DNA of 64,000 bases. Source: a virus. Below are positions 24,240 to 36,000 of this stretch, in pieces; positions within the stretch are counted from its first letter, which is position 1, and the number at the start of each line of letters is the position of its first letter. The notes under the pieces are model-generated. The model was not told where the DNA came from. It searched no databases and saw only the letters and a list, made by a program, of their open reading frames with translations. The position numbers and the translations under genes were made by a program. The stretch spans positions 46,138 through 110,137 of the IMG/VR virus record IMGVR_UViG_3300020183_000020. One strand, given 5' to 3'.

Positions 24240-27200
24240 GTATTTATCCATATGATCCTAGAGTTCAAAAAGACCCTTTGGGTAGAAAGTCTAGTTCACG
24301 CCGACTCCTTGAGGATATCTTGGCGGAACGCATCGTTTCTTCTCTAGCTAGGAGCACCGCTTCTAACTATATCACGGAAGCATATGGAGCAAATCACAGG
24401 ATATTTTATGAGGGCATAGCGGCTATCTTAGCAGAGTTCTTGGTGGACTCGGTGGATAACATAGACGATGCCGATCTCACACAAATGAGAGCTGAGTTTA
24501 TCTCGACAAGGCTTTTGTACTCTGTCTTTCCACCCAACGAATCTGCCATACCCTCCACGGATACCATTGAAGAACTGCACTCCATTCTTCAGGACACGCT
24601 GAAGTCGCTCTTCAAGGGAAGCGGTAACTCCTCAATTCTAGAGGCTTTAAACTCTCTTGGTTCAGAAGTCTCCTTAGAGATTGAAAACTTTGTTGTTAAT
24701 CTCACATCTAGCATCCTCAGCATCACTTCTATAGCTGAGGATCACCGACACTTTGTGTTCTCTCGACCCACGGGATTGGGAAGCACAAGTTATCCTATTG
24801 GTATGAAGTGGGGAGATGCACTTCATACCCATCTAGTTATTGATGGTGTGGTTCAGCCTTATACGGATACGCAGGGGACTACACACACTCACGAGGCATC
24901 TCTTGGTCTAAGTCTCAATGTTCTTAAGATTCAGGAAAATCTAAGAAAGGTATTTTCGGTTCTTAAGCCAGCCCACATAAAGACGGGTGTGGTCGCTTCT
25001 CTCTTAGAAGAAGATGAGACTCTTGGCGTGACTGAGGATGGAATGTCTTTATCCTTGGGTGAGTTCCACCAAGAGGATATGAGAAAAGTCCGTCTAGGGA
25101 CATGGGGAGATGTCTTGTTTGGATATGCCTCTAATAAGACCCTGAGGCTCTATCGAACAAACATCACCAAACCCAACTCTCTTCTGATTAAAGCCTCTGA
25201 AAATGCTCCCTCTGGTCAACGCCGAAGAGTCATCTCCGTCTCTAACAGCACACCACCCTCAGGTGACTATCCAATTTGGAGTTTTCCATTAGACGCAGTA
25301 GCCGAGGAAGTGTTACGCGACATAGGAGTGGATGTCTTATCCGTAGATGCTGATGGTTTTGTTGTTGGCAAGAACACATCTACTTCTACAACCCAAATGT
25401 TATCCTATTTGGGTGATGGTAGTTTGGTGTTGTTAAACGGTGTGGCGTATTACTTGGATATGTTTCTAAAAACACCCGTCAAACACAAGTTATCTGCCAA
25501 GGTCATTCAACTAGATTCTGTGAGTGCATCTCAGGGCGTTGTGGAAATCACAAACCTCTCTAGTCCTTGGAAGGTTCGGCAAGACATACGCTATGAGAGC
25601 TACACCTTTACTTATTATCCGCCTGATATTTCAAATCTGTGGTTTAGTTTCCCTGATCTCAATATCCGTTTCTTTTACAAGGGAATCGCCTTAGGTCTCA
25701 CACAATCATGTTCTATATTCGTGAATGGCATCGAATTACCAGCCGATAAAATCAAGTTTTACAGCTATTTTGACAATCGGTTTTATGTTTTAAATCCCGA
25801 TGGATCATCATATCTAAATGACCTTGATAGGATAACCATCGTTTATCCATATGACGAAGATGAAGTCTATCGGTTTACAGCACTAAACGATACTCGTTTG
25901 GTCTTAAATGCTACCCGCAAGCTCGGACAAGTCACCACCACACAAGGTCGTAAGTCTGCCTACTCCGCCCCCTCCGCTCCACCTTATTATATAAGACGGA
26001 AAAACTTTGTACTGAACAAAGTAGAACCCATAAGCCCTTTGTTTTTTGAACAAAGAGAGGCTAGCTATGGTCTTAATTCTACATCCACGACAAACACCAC
26101 CACACAATATCTAAATAGCTCTTTTATACTGAATAGAGTATCCTCGTCATCTAAGGTATCAAACATATCAGCCCCCGCTACGGCAAACCTAAGCACGAGC
26201 GATGGGAAAATATCTTTTGTTCAACTCGGCTTCAAACCTGATTACATACTATCAATAACGGATACTGATGGGAATGAATATCTAGGCACATTGGATAGTG
26301 GGTATTTATTGGTGCAGGGTGTGGATGTCTTAACGACCCTTGAGATATCGGCTGTAAGTTCAAACCCGCTCACAAGTGAAGGCACTTGGTTCTCGGGAGA
26401 GAAACTCCTTGAAGGTCAAGCCCCACTTAAGAAACCAACACATTCATTCAGCGGTTTATCCGAAAGCACCTCAGATGAGATTATGTCTAATCCTTTGGGA
26501 TTAGCTGAACCTCAAATAGGTGGCGGATATAAAGATGCAACACGAAGCGTTATTGCTCGATCTTCCACGACTCAAGTCGGAGTGGCAGGGGAACCCGTCT
26601 TTTATGAAGATCGCCCCACCGCGTTTTATGTGGGTGGTTATTTATCCGAATTACACACCGAGACTTCTTATGTAGACGATGTGTTGTATGGGGATTACTC
26701 TCTGTACACGCTTGGACCTATCTCGACAACAGAGCTAACCACATTCACAACAATCCCCACCTACTTGTTCTTTCAGTACAACTCCCTCAGTTTATTCGGA
26801 GGGGACGGATACTACTTCTCGATTTATCGGATAAGTAGTGATGGGATCAAATACTATCAAACCCTTTATCCGATTGCAGACGGAGGCGGCTTTGAGTGTT
26901 TTGAACAACACCCGTCTCCTCCGAATGGGGCTCCTCTTGCATATAGATGGATAGACCAAGGAACAGGAAGCGGCTTTAGCCTCAACTACGATAATGGAAA
27001 CTTCGACTTTCCGTTATATGAAGCTGACCCAAATGGATACTTTAATCATATTCCAAATCAGACCTATTACATAGAAGTATATATGGAGCAAAACGCAGGT
27101 GCTGATGGACTTAGGTTTTTCTCTAGTGGCACGAATGCCCCCTACGCATTAAATACCCCTTGGGCTTCTTCTTCCGAAGTTTATGACTTAGATGACCCTA

Positions 27201-30200
27201 TGGACATGGGGTTCAACAAGACCTACACTTTTCAGGTCACTTTTGCGACAAATCCAGGAGAGGTCACTTCTTGGCTGATGGTCTCAGACCCTGATGTTCT
27301 TGCCCCCAAATCCTCCGAAGATGTCGGGGCAAGTATTGAGATTGTGGCAGATGTGTTTTATCCAAGCGAGCCACTACATGGAGATCGCTTATCTTTTATC
27401 CCTAGCAGCATTTACAACACAATCACACCTGAGATACCACTCATCTCCATATCAGATGTTGTAGACGCTCCCACAGATGCTTTAACTTTCGCTCAGTCCA
27501 AGTTTATCCAAGAAAACATACCTGCACCTACGGATGTACTCAGCACAAGTTATCTCATCCTCCCTAGCTCCGTCACCGAAACCACTCAATCTATTACGGA
27601 TAGTTTCAGTTACCTTTATCGCTTGTCCATAATGGATAGCTTGTCATCCATCAATGACTCCACATCTACCCAAATCATTACTCTGATATTGGATAGTTTA
27701 TCCGTAATAGATAATGCGGATGCGGTTTTGGGTCTTTACTTTTCAGATGGAGTCTCTCTTATTTCGGACTCCGTGTCTGTTTTGGAGAGTTTGTCTTTAA
27801 ATTTGGGAGATTCTTTAGGTCTTAGTGATGCGGCATCAGTCACTTATGGTTTTGTACCTGCATTATCGGCGGATAATATCCCTAATCTCTTGGACAATGT
27901 TTCTACTTCTGAAACCAAGTTCATACAAGACACACTCGCTTCAATCACGGATAGCGTAATAACAGGTCTATCGGGATTTAACTTTTCTGATGTGTTGGGT
28001 GCCTCATCTGATGAAGTAGAGACCCTTTACGCCTACCTGCCGAGGACTGCATCAGATGTCATCAACAACATTCTTGATGCTGTTCTCTTAAGATACTCCA
28101 CTTCAGTATCCGATAACCTAAGCCCTATCTTGGATAGCGTTCTCTCACAATTGTCTGCATATCTGTTATTGGATAGTGTGACCTTTAGTGATGTAGTGAC
28201 CACATCATATGCGTACACGCCCATGCAGGTCCAAGATGCAGTATCGGGTATCTCAGATCAGATTTCTTTTGGCATCTCCACAAATGTCTCTGAAGTGTTA
28301 TCCGTGACTGATGATTTATCCTATCTCTTTGGGGATTCCCTGAGTGTGCAGGATAGTCTGAGCGTTACGGATAGTGTGATCACATCTTACCTGTATGGCA
28401 ACATTGGGATAACAGAGAGTGTTGCGGGGATTTTGGATAGTGTGATCACATCTTATTTGTATGCGGCTGTGGGTGTGTCTGATGAAGTAGTTGAGTTGGT
28501 AGATAGCGTCTTTGCCCGAATTAAGAGCTTGAGTGTTCAGGACAGCCTGAGCGTTACGGATAGCGGATTGGTATTTATCGCATCCACCAACCTCACCGAT
28601 AACATCTCCATTACGGATAGTGCGGGGTTCCGTGTACCTGTCGTATCGTTATTGGATAGTGTGGATATAACGGATGAAGGAGGTGCGTTTATAGCGTCTC
28701 AGTCGGTGTCTGATCTTGTGCCTGTGTTGGGGGATGAAATATCATCATTACTAGAGTTGGGGGCTGTTTCGGTATCGGATTTAATAATTGTGTCTGATAG
28801 CGTAGTGGCGAGCTATGAGTACACGGCGGCGGTGGTTTTGGAAGAGGGTGTACAGATAGACGATTCAACGGAAACGAGTTTAAGGCTTGTGCTGTCGGAT
28901 AGCGTATCAGCATCCACGGATACCATCTCTACTTCAGCCGTTTTTGTTCCGATGAATCAAACGGATAGTGTAGGTGTTGTTTCGGATGCACTAACGACTA
29001 GTTATTTACTCTTGCCTAGTTCTGTGGTGGAGAGTGTGCCTAGTGTTGCGGATACGACATCGTTGTCTTTGAGTTTGACTTCTGTTGTAACGGAGGCTCT
29101 CGTATCCGTTTCGGACGATTGGACTGCCTATATATCGTCCAAATCTGTATTGGATAGTGTGGGTGTAATCACGGATGAAGTTTTGACGACTTATGACGAG
29201 TTTTTGAGTTTGGTTGATGGGAGCATTTTATTTTCAGGGGAGGACACATCTTACTTGGTGGGAGCGGATATATCTGCTTTTGACACTTCGACAACCGCCT
29301 TCAGGGTGGAGTGGTGGATGTATTTGGATAGTTCAGGGGGAGGGACGAATCCTGTAGTGTTTTCTAGGAACTTGCGTGGGACTTCGGATAGGTTCAGAGT
29401 TAGGTTATTGAGCCGAACGGGATTAGAGTTTTCGGTTTCAACAGGTTCGGCATCTGTATCCAACAACTTCGGTTCAGTTCCGAATGACGAGTGGGTTCAC
29501 ATCGCCCTTGTTGGTCGTAGTTCTCAAATACGAGCTTATGCCAATGGAGTTCAGCTTGGTAGCACTTGGTCAACCACCTACAACATAAACAACTCAAGTG
29601 CGGCTAATCTTTACATAGGTAACGAAACAACTCCCGTAGCCGATAATGCCTTTAAGGGATACCTTACAAACTTAAGGTATCTCTATCAGATTTCAGGTAC
29701 GGCGGATTTGACCACAAGGACGGGAACTTTCAGTATTCCACTTGCCCCACTTCCAAGTGTGAGCATAAATGTCTTTAGACTTGTGGCTACTGATGCTGCG
29801 ACCGCGTTCACAGGTACGGGTACTACACTATCCAACACATCTTCGGTGTCATGGTCGAGTGAAGTACCCACCTTGGCGAATCCTATGTCCTCTTTGTCGT
29901 TGAGTGGGGTTCTTTCTTATCCGTATTACAACGGATATCTCAGCCGAACGGGAGAGTCGGACTTCAACTTAGGTGCGGGAGATTTTACGATAGAGTGGTT
30001 TCAGTACCTGACTAACGAACAACTCAGTACTAGTTACAGCCATCGGGCATACATCTTTGATCTAGATTATCCGGGTGCGTCTAAACAACTATCCATTTAC
30101 TATGATGCGGCATTAGAGACGATATATTTGGCATATCGGATAAATGCTTCGACAAACTACACCATAGGGTTTGCGGTAAATAATATACGCGACCGCTGGA

Positions 30201-31597
30201 GTCACTTTGCACTAACACGCTACAGCGGAACTCTTTATCTTGCCCAAAATGGATATTCATTGGCGGCGACCAAGATAGATGACAGCTTGAGTTTGGTGAC
30301 TTCTTTGGACTTCACGGGGGCAAGCAATGGAAGCCTCTACATAGGCGGAGATAAAGCCCAAACCGCCAATTATTACTTTAATGGATACTTATCGAACTTC
30401 CGTATGAGCGTTGGAGTAGCAAGATACACCTCTCAAGATGCACCCTTTACGCCTCCATCGACACAACTCTCTACAGATGCCAACACCAAACTTCTACTCT
30501 TAGCTGTTTCTGATGCCACTACAGACAGTAGTGGTTTATCCAATACCATGACGGCAACAAATGTGGAGCGAGAAGATTTTAGTGGGGCTTATGGGAACGA
30601 CAAGCTGAGTGTGGCAGTACAGACTTCTAGTACGCTTTACAGTAGTGCTGCTCAGTTCTTTGTGTACTCGGAAAACGATTATTATGCCCGACAAGCCCAA
30701 GGGGACAACACATATCCTACCCTTGTGTCGAGCCTTCCGAGATTTATGGAATTCCCTACCAATGCCTTGGCTTATGAGGGTTTATATAAGGGCTCATTCT
30801 CTGCCGCTGTAAGTGCGGGTTATTCCAATACATCCCCGACACAAGCGGATTTGATCTATAGAGCCTTATCTACGAGTACGATTAATCATCGTATCGAGGA
30901 ATATAACTCTCCGACACAACCTACCGAGTATAAAATCTTCGCTAGGTTAAATAACGATGCGAGCCCTACGCCTGAGTTCAACATCGCTTTTAAATATACG
31001 GATAATACATGGGGTAGTTATTACAACTTATTCCCTTCTACAGGGGCATTGAATGTAAAACGCAACTATCTTCACACACTTAGAGTTAATACAGACGGAA
31101 CAACAACATTCACACAAGATACAACGGGTCAGACGGCTATTTATCCATACGCCACACAAGTGCGATTGTATGCCTATTTCAAGAACCTTGATAATGGATT
31201 AGGGGCTGCCGCAGACCCACAATCCAAGATATTGCTCCGCACCGATCCTTCATTAGGTGTTGTGACGGGGAGAGTAGTGAGTGTGCCTAGTGAGTACTCA
31301 GGCACGGGTGGATTAATCCCCAAGTCCGAAATAACGAACACAAATAATGTGTCTCAGGTTTCTTGGTCTGTGACTACAGGGACAAAATACAGACTTTATT
31401 TGGATAAGGACGCGGGCGTTGATTTAATCCTAGCCTTTAGAGCTTACACCTACTCGGCAGGTGCAACGGACTACAACACTCTGTATGACTCAAACAATCC
31501 GCCTGATTACAGATCATTTTCTAACCTGATCTGTCAGCAAAACTTGTTTCTTCAGGTTCTTGAAGACGGAAGCATCCTCATAACCCAAGCCTCATAA
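24236..31597 (+). CDS. Giant tail/adhesin protein with Asp-Ser repeats and two LamG-like domains (2453 aa)
   Basis: The N-terminus (residues 1-300, YPYDPRVQKDPLGRKSSSRR...) follows the J-like gene where a gpI-type tail protein is expected and may anchor to the baseplate. Around residues 860-950 is a domain shared with the 1863-aa protein (FSIYR ... TYYIEV). Residues about 1070-1650 are about 28 degenerate repeats of 19-22 aa built on D-S-[LV]-S-[VI]-x-D-S. Two concanavalin A/LamG-like domains follow at about 1655-1830 (VEWWMYLD, WVHIALVG, LYIGNE) and 1885-2095 (IEWFQYL, WSHFALTR, LYIGGD), which may bind glycans. The C-terminal 350 residues are another beta-rich tip. ATGA overlap with the previous gene. 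Confidence 0.8.
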   Translation: MSIYPYDPRVQKDPLGRKSSSRRLLEDILAERIVSSLARSTASNYITEAYGANHRIFYEGIAAILAEFLVDSVDNIDDADLTQMRAEFISTRLLYSVFPPNESAIPSTDTIEELHSILQDTLKSLFKGSGNSSILEALNSLGSEVSLEIENFVVNLTSSILSITSIAEDHRHFVFSRPTGLGSTSYPIGMKWGDALHTHLVIDGVVQPYTDTQGTTHTHEASLGLSLNVLKIQENLRKVFSVLKPAHIKTGVVASLLEEDETLGVTEDGMSLSLGEFHQEDMRKVRLGTWGDVLFGYASNKTLRLYRTNITKPNSLLIKASENAPSGQRRRVISVSNSTPPSGDYPIWSFPLDAVAEEVLRDIGVDVLSVDADGFVVGKNTSTSTTQMLSYLGDGSLVLLNGVAYYLDMFLKTPVKHKLSAKVIQLDSVSASQGVVEITNLSSPWKVRQDIRYESYTFTYYPPDISNLWFSFPDLNIRFFYKGIALGLTQSCSIFVNGIELPADKIKFYSYFDNRFYVLNPDGSSYLNDLDRITIVYPYDEDEVYRFTALNDTRLVLNATRKLGQVTTTQGRKSAYSAPSAPPYYIRRKNFVLNKVEPISPLFFEQREASYGLNSTSTTNTTTQYLNSSFILNRVSSSSKVSNISAPATANLSTSDGKISFVQLGFKPDYILSITDTDGNEYLGTLDSGYLLVQGVDVLTTLEISAVSSNPLTSEGTWFSGEKLLEGQAPLKKPTHSFSGLSESTSDEIMSNPLGLAEPQIGGGYKDATRSVIARSSTTQVGVAGEPVFYEDRPTAFYVGGYLSELHTETSYVDDVLYGDYSLYTLGPISTTELTTFTTIPTYLFFQYNSLSLFGGDGYYFSIYRISSDGIKYYQTLYPIADGGGFECFEQHPSPPNGAPLAYRWIDQGTGSGFSLNYDNGNFDFPLYEADPNGYFNHIPNQTYYIEVYMEQNAGADGLRFFSSGTNAPYALNTPWASSSEVYDLDDPMDMGFNKTYTFQVTFATNPGEVTSWLMVSDPDVLAPKSSEDVGASIEIVADVFYPSEPLHGDRLSFIPSSIYNTITPEIPLISISDVVDAPTDALTFAQSKFIQENIPAPTDVLSTSYLILPSSVTETTQSITDSFSYLYRLSIMDSLSSINDSTSTQIITLILDSLSVIDNADAVLGLYFSDGVSLISDSVSVLESLSLNLGDSLGLSDAASVTYGFVPALSADNIPNLLDNVSTSETKFIQDTLASITDSVITGLSGFNFSDVLGASSDEVETLYAYLPRTASDVINNILDAVLLRYSTSVSDNLSPILDSVLSQLSAYLLLDSVTFSDVVTTSYAYTPMQVQDAVSGISDQISFGISTNVSEVLSVTDDLSYLFGDSLSVQDSLSVTDSVITSYLYGNIGITESVAGILDSVITSYLYAAVGVSDEVVELVDSVFARIKSLSVQDSLSVTDSGLVFIASTNLTDNISITDSAGFRVPVVSLLDSVDITDEGGAFIASQSVSDLVPVLGDEISSLLELGAVSVSDLIIVSDSVVASYEYTAAVVLEEGVQIDDSTETSLRLVLSDSVSASTDTISTSAVFVPMNQTDSVGVVSDALTTSYLLLPSSVVESVPSVADTTSLSLSLTSVVTEALVSVSDDWTAYISSKSVLDSVGVITDEVLTTYDEFLSLVDGSILFSGEDTSYLVGADISAFDTSTTAFRVEWWMYLDSSGGGTNPVVFSRNLRGTSDRFRVRLLSRTGLEFSVSTGSASVSNNFGSVPNDEWVHIALVGRSSQIRAYANGVQLGSTWSTTYNINNSSAANLYIGNETTPVADNAFKGYLTNLRYLYQISGTADLTTRTGTFSIPLAPLPSVSINVFRLVATDAATAFTGTGTTLSNTSSVSWSSEVPTLANPMSSLSLSGVLSYPYYNGYLSRTGESDFNLGAGDFTIEWFQYLTNEQLSTSYSHRAYIFDLDYPGASKQLSIYYDAALETIYLAYRINASTNYTIGFAVNNIRDRWSHFALTRYSGTLYLAQNGYSLAATKIDDSLSLVTSLDFTGASNGSLYIGGDKAQTANYYFNGYLSNFRMSVGVARYTSQDAPFTPPSTQLSTDANTKLLLLAVSDATTDSSGLSNTMTATNVEREDFSGAYGNDKLSVAVQTSSTLYSSAAQFFVYSENDYYARQAQGDNTYPTLVSSLPRFMEFPTNALAYEGLYKGSFSAAVSAGYSNTSPTQADLIYRALSTSTINHRIEEYNSPTQPTEYKIFARLNNDASPTPEFNIAFKYTDNTWGSYYNLFPSTGALNVKRNYLHTLRVNTDGTTTFTQDTTGQTAIYPYATQVRLYAYFKNLDNGLGAAADPQSKILLRTDPSLGVVTGRVVSVPSEYSGTGGLIPKSEITNTNNVSQVSWSVTTGTKYRLYLDKDAGVDLILAFRAYTYSAGATDYNTLYDSNNPPDYRSFSNLICQQNLFLQVLEDGSILITQAS
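27440..29190 (+). repeat. Degenerate tandem repeats encoding D-S-L-S-V-T-D-S units
   Basis: About 28 repeats of 57-66 bp inside the 2453-aa gene. Some are nearly identical at DNA level, for example GGATAGTGTGATCACATCTTA at both 28368 and 28435, and CTGAGCGTTACGGATAG at 28353 and 28547. Such repeats can expand or contract by recombination. Confidence 0.8.
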
Positions 31598-31658
31598 ACC
31601 ACCCATCATAAATCATTTATAGACGCAGGTCTATGAACTAACAACAGGAGTATCCGAA

Positions 31659-32330
31659 ATGATGATCATCACAGGAAAAGTACACGCACTTGTTCGTAAC
31701 TGCAAGGGCGAGATTGTTCAGGAAGTCTTTGGGCCGAACGCCGTGGTGGAGATGTCCAACAATATCCTGATGGATGCGGTCTTCCCTAAACTTGGAACAA
31801 ATGCAGCCCCCACAGCGATTCCCAATCGCCCTGAGGGAACAAACATGACTGATAATACAACCTTCCCCTCAGGAGGAAACTTCATAGGGGCAGGGGGAGC
31901 GGATCAAACTATCCAAGAAGCGGCGAGGAACCACATAGCTTATATAGCAATTGGCGACAATGAAGGTTCTAACGACACAGGTGTGGCGAACCAAAACCAA
32001 AAGGTCACTATGGTGGATACAGATTTCGATCCCACCAATGCTGTGACCGTCTATGCTCGGAGAGTCGATTCCGTGACCTTCCCTGCATACAACCAAGTAC
32101 GCTTCACCACAACTTATTCCACAGCACAAGGAAACCTAGCGGGCGGGATTGCCGAAATTGGATTGTGGACGGCAGGGAACAATGCCGATGCGGATGGATT
32201 CCTGACCAATGAAGTGCCTACGGCATCGACCAATATGAGACTTTTTGCCCGTAAGATTTTAGCGAATACCATCACCAAGACAGATGACGGTACATTAGAG
32301 ATCAACTACACGCTTACTTTTGGTGCTTAA
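31659..32330 (+). CDS. Tail structural protein (223 aa)
   Basis: Starts MMIITGKVHALVRNCKGEIV with AGGAG 9 nt upstream. A conserved core (IAYIAIGDNEGS..., VRFTTTYSTAQ, GGIAEIGLW) and an ending NYTLTFGA are paralleled in the next gene, so the two are paralogues. This kind of protein is common as a small tail-fibre-associated or adaptor component of large phages, but the precise role is not known. A 6-bp hairpin (ATAGAC/GTCTAT) lies in the 5' leader. Confidence 0.65.
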   Translation: MMIITGKVHALVRNCKGEIVQEVFGPNAVVEMSNNILMDAVFPKLGTNAAPTAIPNRPEGTNMTDNTTFPSGGNFIGAGGADQTIQEAARNHIAYIAIGDNEGSNDTGVANQNQKVTMVDTDFDPTNAVTVYARRVDSVTFPAYNQVRFTTTYSTAQGNLAGGIAEIGLWTAGNNADADGFLTNEVPTASTNMRLFARKILANTITKTDDGTLEINYTLTFGA

Positions 32331-32386
32331 GTTTAGGGTATTGTAATGCGACGCTAGGTCTTGGGAGGCTTGCTAGTTATTAAATA

Positions 32387-32416
32387 CTCCATCACCTAGC
32401 CCCATAGGTAATGGAG
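32387..32416 (+). promoter_or_regulatory. RBS-sequestering hairpin
   Basis: CTCCAT-C-ACCTA / TAGGT-A-ATGGAG with loop GCCCCA: 11 pairs interrupted by one opposed C/A. The 3' arm contains the Shine-Dalgarno GGAGG (32413-32417) for the ATG at 32423, and also hides an alternative ATG at 32411. Confidence 0.6.
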
Positions 32417-32422
32417 GACAAT

Positions 32423-33079
32423 ATGATCAAGTCTCAAATCCCTGCCCCTAAGACATCAGCTATCCAATTTGGACTTGGGTTTTCTGAGCTAGGTGTTAAA
32501 GTCAAAGGCGATGTGTTTGGAGTTCTAATCCACGCAGATGGATCAGAAGAAGTGGTATTGGATAAGTCTAATATCTACACATTAGATGGGGGCGTATTAG
32601 CTGCGTTGTTGTTCTCGGGTGACGCAAGAGCGAGGGCAATAGATATGCTCGGTGTGGGTACGGGAGCGAGCGGAAATGCACAATCCCCTGATGTTGCGGA
32701 TAATCGCCAAAGAAGACTCCAAACACCACTCTATCGTAAGGAGTTTTCTACTCCCATTTTCCGTACCTCTTCGGGAGCCATTTCGGAAGATGGTGATGGT
32801 AACTCAATTCCCACCAATATTGTAGACTTCACAACCACCTTTGAGGCGAGTGAAGCTGTTGGTGCCTTGACTGAAATGGGTCTTTTATCCACATCGAGCG
32901 GGGTAGAGGGTTCCGTCTTTGACCCTGTACAAGAGTCGGGATCAGATGTGGTTTTCCCAAGTAGAGACACCACAATTGATATCACCGAGTACGATGTGTT
33001 GGTCAATTATCTCACTTTTCCCGTGATAAACAAACCCAATGGATCAGTCTTAGCCATAACATGGCGACTCACCTTTTAA
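32423..33079 (+). CDS. Tail structural protein, paralogue of the preceding gene (218 aa)
   Basis: The start is set at 32423 because GGAGG lies 5 nt upstream; the earlier in-frame ATG at 32411 would be before this RBS. The layout mirrors the preceding gene: N-terminal KGDVFGVLIHADGSEEVVLD, middle MLGVGTGAS and VDFTTTFEASEAVGALTEMG, and ending LAITWRLTF. The pair may form a hetero-oligomer at the tail tip. Confidence 0.65.
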   Translation: MIKSQIPAPKTSAIQFGLGFSELGVKVKGDVFGVLIHADGSEEVVLDKSNIYTLDGGVLAALLFSGDARARAIDMLGVGTGASGNAQSPDVADNRQRRLQTPLYRKEFSTPIFRTSSGAISEDGDGNSIPTNIVDFTTTFEASEAVGALTEMGLLSTSSGVEGSVFDPVQESGSDVVFPSRDTTIDITEYDVLVNYLTFPVINKPNGSVLAITWRLTF

Positions 33080-33094
33080 GAGCGAGTATCCATA

Positions 33095-36000
33095 ATGACT
33101 AAGTTTCTATCTACCGTAAGCAGAAATCTATCCCCCTCCAACTACTCTTGGGACTCCGTTGTTCATCAACAATCCCGCCCTCTATTGGATAGTGAACTCA
33201 ATCTATCCCAAGACATCCTCTCCGAAAAGTCTCGGATTGACCTGCCTTCAGGCATCCTTTCCCGTTATCCAATAAACGAGTCGGTTGGCAGTCTTATTTT
33301 CTCTCCCACTACTCCAAATGAGTTTGGGGTAAATCCCTTTAAGGCGTTGGTGGCGGGGAAAATCCTTGAAGTAAAAGGAACCAACTCCACAACAGATGTG
33401 AATAAAATCTACTTGCCAGCCCCTGAGACGACCTCAGGTCCGGGTACGGACTTAAAGAGAACGGATTTCGTATTCCTTGAAATGTGGCTTCAAGAAGTAA
33501 CCCCTTCTATGAACGCTCGCTCTCGACTAAGGGTTGTAGGGGTTCTTACAGGCGATACTCTCACTATTGGTGATGGGATTAATCCTGATATCATCCTAAC
33601 TGAGGGTACCGACTTCTTTGTTGGTGTTTCAAACCCCCACACGGCAAGAAACATAGCGGAAGCCATCAATGATTATGATGGACTCAACCTAGGTTTGACA
33701 ATTGGCGGGGTCACCATCACGGCTGAAACAAGAGGCACGGACTTTTTATTTCTTCTGATGACGGGAGGTGCGAACGGAAACAATATCACCTTTACCCCTA
33801 GTTCTCTCACATCTATTGAGGTCATCAACTCACCCTCAGGGGGGACAACGGGTACGGGTAAACCTGATGCGGATCATATTTATTATGCGGGGAATGTTCT
33901 TTCGGATAGTTCATTGTGGTTAGACGATAATATCCAAGACCCAAATATTTCCACATCGTCTAGTAGAAGAGTGCAAATCCAATATCGGATTAGAGTTCAC
34001 TCTAGCACCTTCTTTAGTCCTGTGAGCACACCCTTTGGGTTAGACGATGGGAGCATTTATGCTCAAGGGGGTGCAGGTACAGAAGTGGTGGGTCGCATCT
34101 TCTCCCGTCATGATACGGATCATGGATTATGGATAGCAGGAGATGGAGACTTAACATCTTCTACCGAGTTTTCTAGCGTAGACGGATTTGTCTATGCCAT
34201 CCCATTGTTCTTTGTCTTTAGACGAAACCAAGCCGATACTGCAAGCGGGTATGGGTTTAATCCAAATGACGATGCCAACACAGGTTTGTTATCCACCCAT
34301 GATGGGACATTCACAAATGCTGTCATTTGTGTTGATCCGATTCCACTTGGGGAATCGGATAGACCTGATGGTCTATTTGCGGATGAAATATCCACATCTG
34401 ATGTTTTAGACTTACGAAGAAGAGTTTTCCCACAAGGTGTAGACTTCTCAGCCGCTCTTGAATATCAGTTCCACGCCTTATTGGATAACACAAACAGAAC
34501 ATGGTTCTTAGACGAGTCGGTGTTTAACACTTATGCGGACGGCACAGGTGGCATATCCACAACACCCATGGTGTGTGATGTGTTTGGCTTATCCGATTTA
34601 AGTGCGGGTAATTATAAGAGAGACTTTGATCGTGTTTCGAGGAGATTCAGTACTGCCCCTTTGATTGAGCGGACGACTATAGTTGCCTATCCACAAGGTA
34701 CAACATCCCCAACGGGTGTGAGCGTTGCCTCAGCAGGTGGTGATCCTCTGAAGTGGTATGAAGGCGATGTTATCGAGATTGACTTCTCAGGTTTAAACTC
34801 AAGATCAGACGCTTTGTGGACGACCTTTGAGCCTTTAGACCCTGAAACCGATAACCCTGTTGACTTTTGGGTGAATGGAACCCGTATCCTTGATATTGGA
34901 TACTGCTGGCATGACGATACCGATGGTACGGGCAACACGGATAACACAGCCAAGTTTTCTAAGATAGAAGTGTTATCCGAAACCTTGGTGCGATTAACCC
35001 TAGATAGGAATGATCAACTCGCCAATAGAGGCGATGGGGTTACTGCCCCTGCCCCTACGGATTGTCTTGTTGGTGATGCAACAGGGAATACGGGTAGTGA
35101 ATATGGGATATACATAGAAGTGATCCTTGAATACCCTGCCTCGGATAAGGGCTTAACAGAAACACCAATCAGTACACTTCAACCTGATGTAACGGCTTAT
35201 CCAAGAGGTGCAGTTTTAAACTTTCCTGTGGGTACGGAGCCACACTCAGATGCGGACAATGAGAAGCCATTAGTTCACTTAGAAGATCAAAGGCGAGAGT
35301 TATCCATTGAGTACATAGGTGAACAACGCACAGACGAGTTTGTTGCATATAGTGGCACGGCGGTAAGACTCCCCTATCGGATTTTTTATGATCCCACGGA
35401 TGTCCTTACATTACCTGAGGTTTATGACCGTTCAGGTGGTGCAAATGATGGGGACTTATTGGCTTTAAACTTGAGCGAGTGTCAATTTGGACAAGCAGAG
35501 ACAATACTTGTTTGGACAGCCGACAGCACCACTTTCCCTAGACTTGTGGAAGTGACTTGTTATCCATTATTGGCGTGTGTTCCAAATAATGTGAAGTTCT
35601 TCGTCTATTATCGAGGCGTGTGTCCCCAAACTTGCGGGACAAAAGCGGGGAGTGTCAACTCAGGTGTCGGAGGTCTTTGTCCTGATGAGTTGGAGCTAAA
35701 ACCTTTAGCTGTATCTAGGAACATCACCACCTTGCTACAGGGTGCAGGTGCAGGTAGCTCAGGTTATCCATTTTATGCCCCTTATGAACAACTTGGCACA
35801 AGTTCTAGGGCAGAGGATACTTATGGATACACGGAATGGGGTGTATTGAATGGAACAGAGGTTTATTTGGATGACTTAAGGATAAATACAGGGATGGTGG
35901 ACTTGCCGAGTTTCGTTCCGTTCGTCAGTTCTGTAGGAGTGACCTTGGGGGAGATTTCGGGTGGTGGTGTGCCTGTCAAAGATGATGAAGGTCGGGTGAT

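Noticed and set aside
28689-28913. Minus-strand open frame opposite the repeat region
   Set aside because: Low-complexity antisense shadow of the Asp-Ser repeats, without RBS.
27440-29190. CRISPR-like array
   Set aside because: The repeats are coding, of variable length, and lack conserved repeats with unique spacers; no cas genes.
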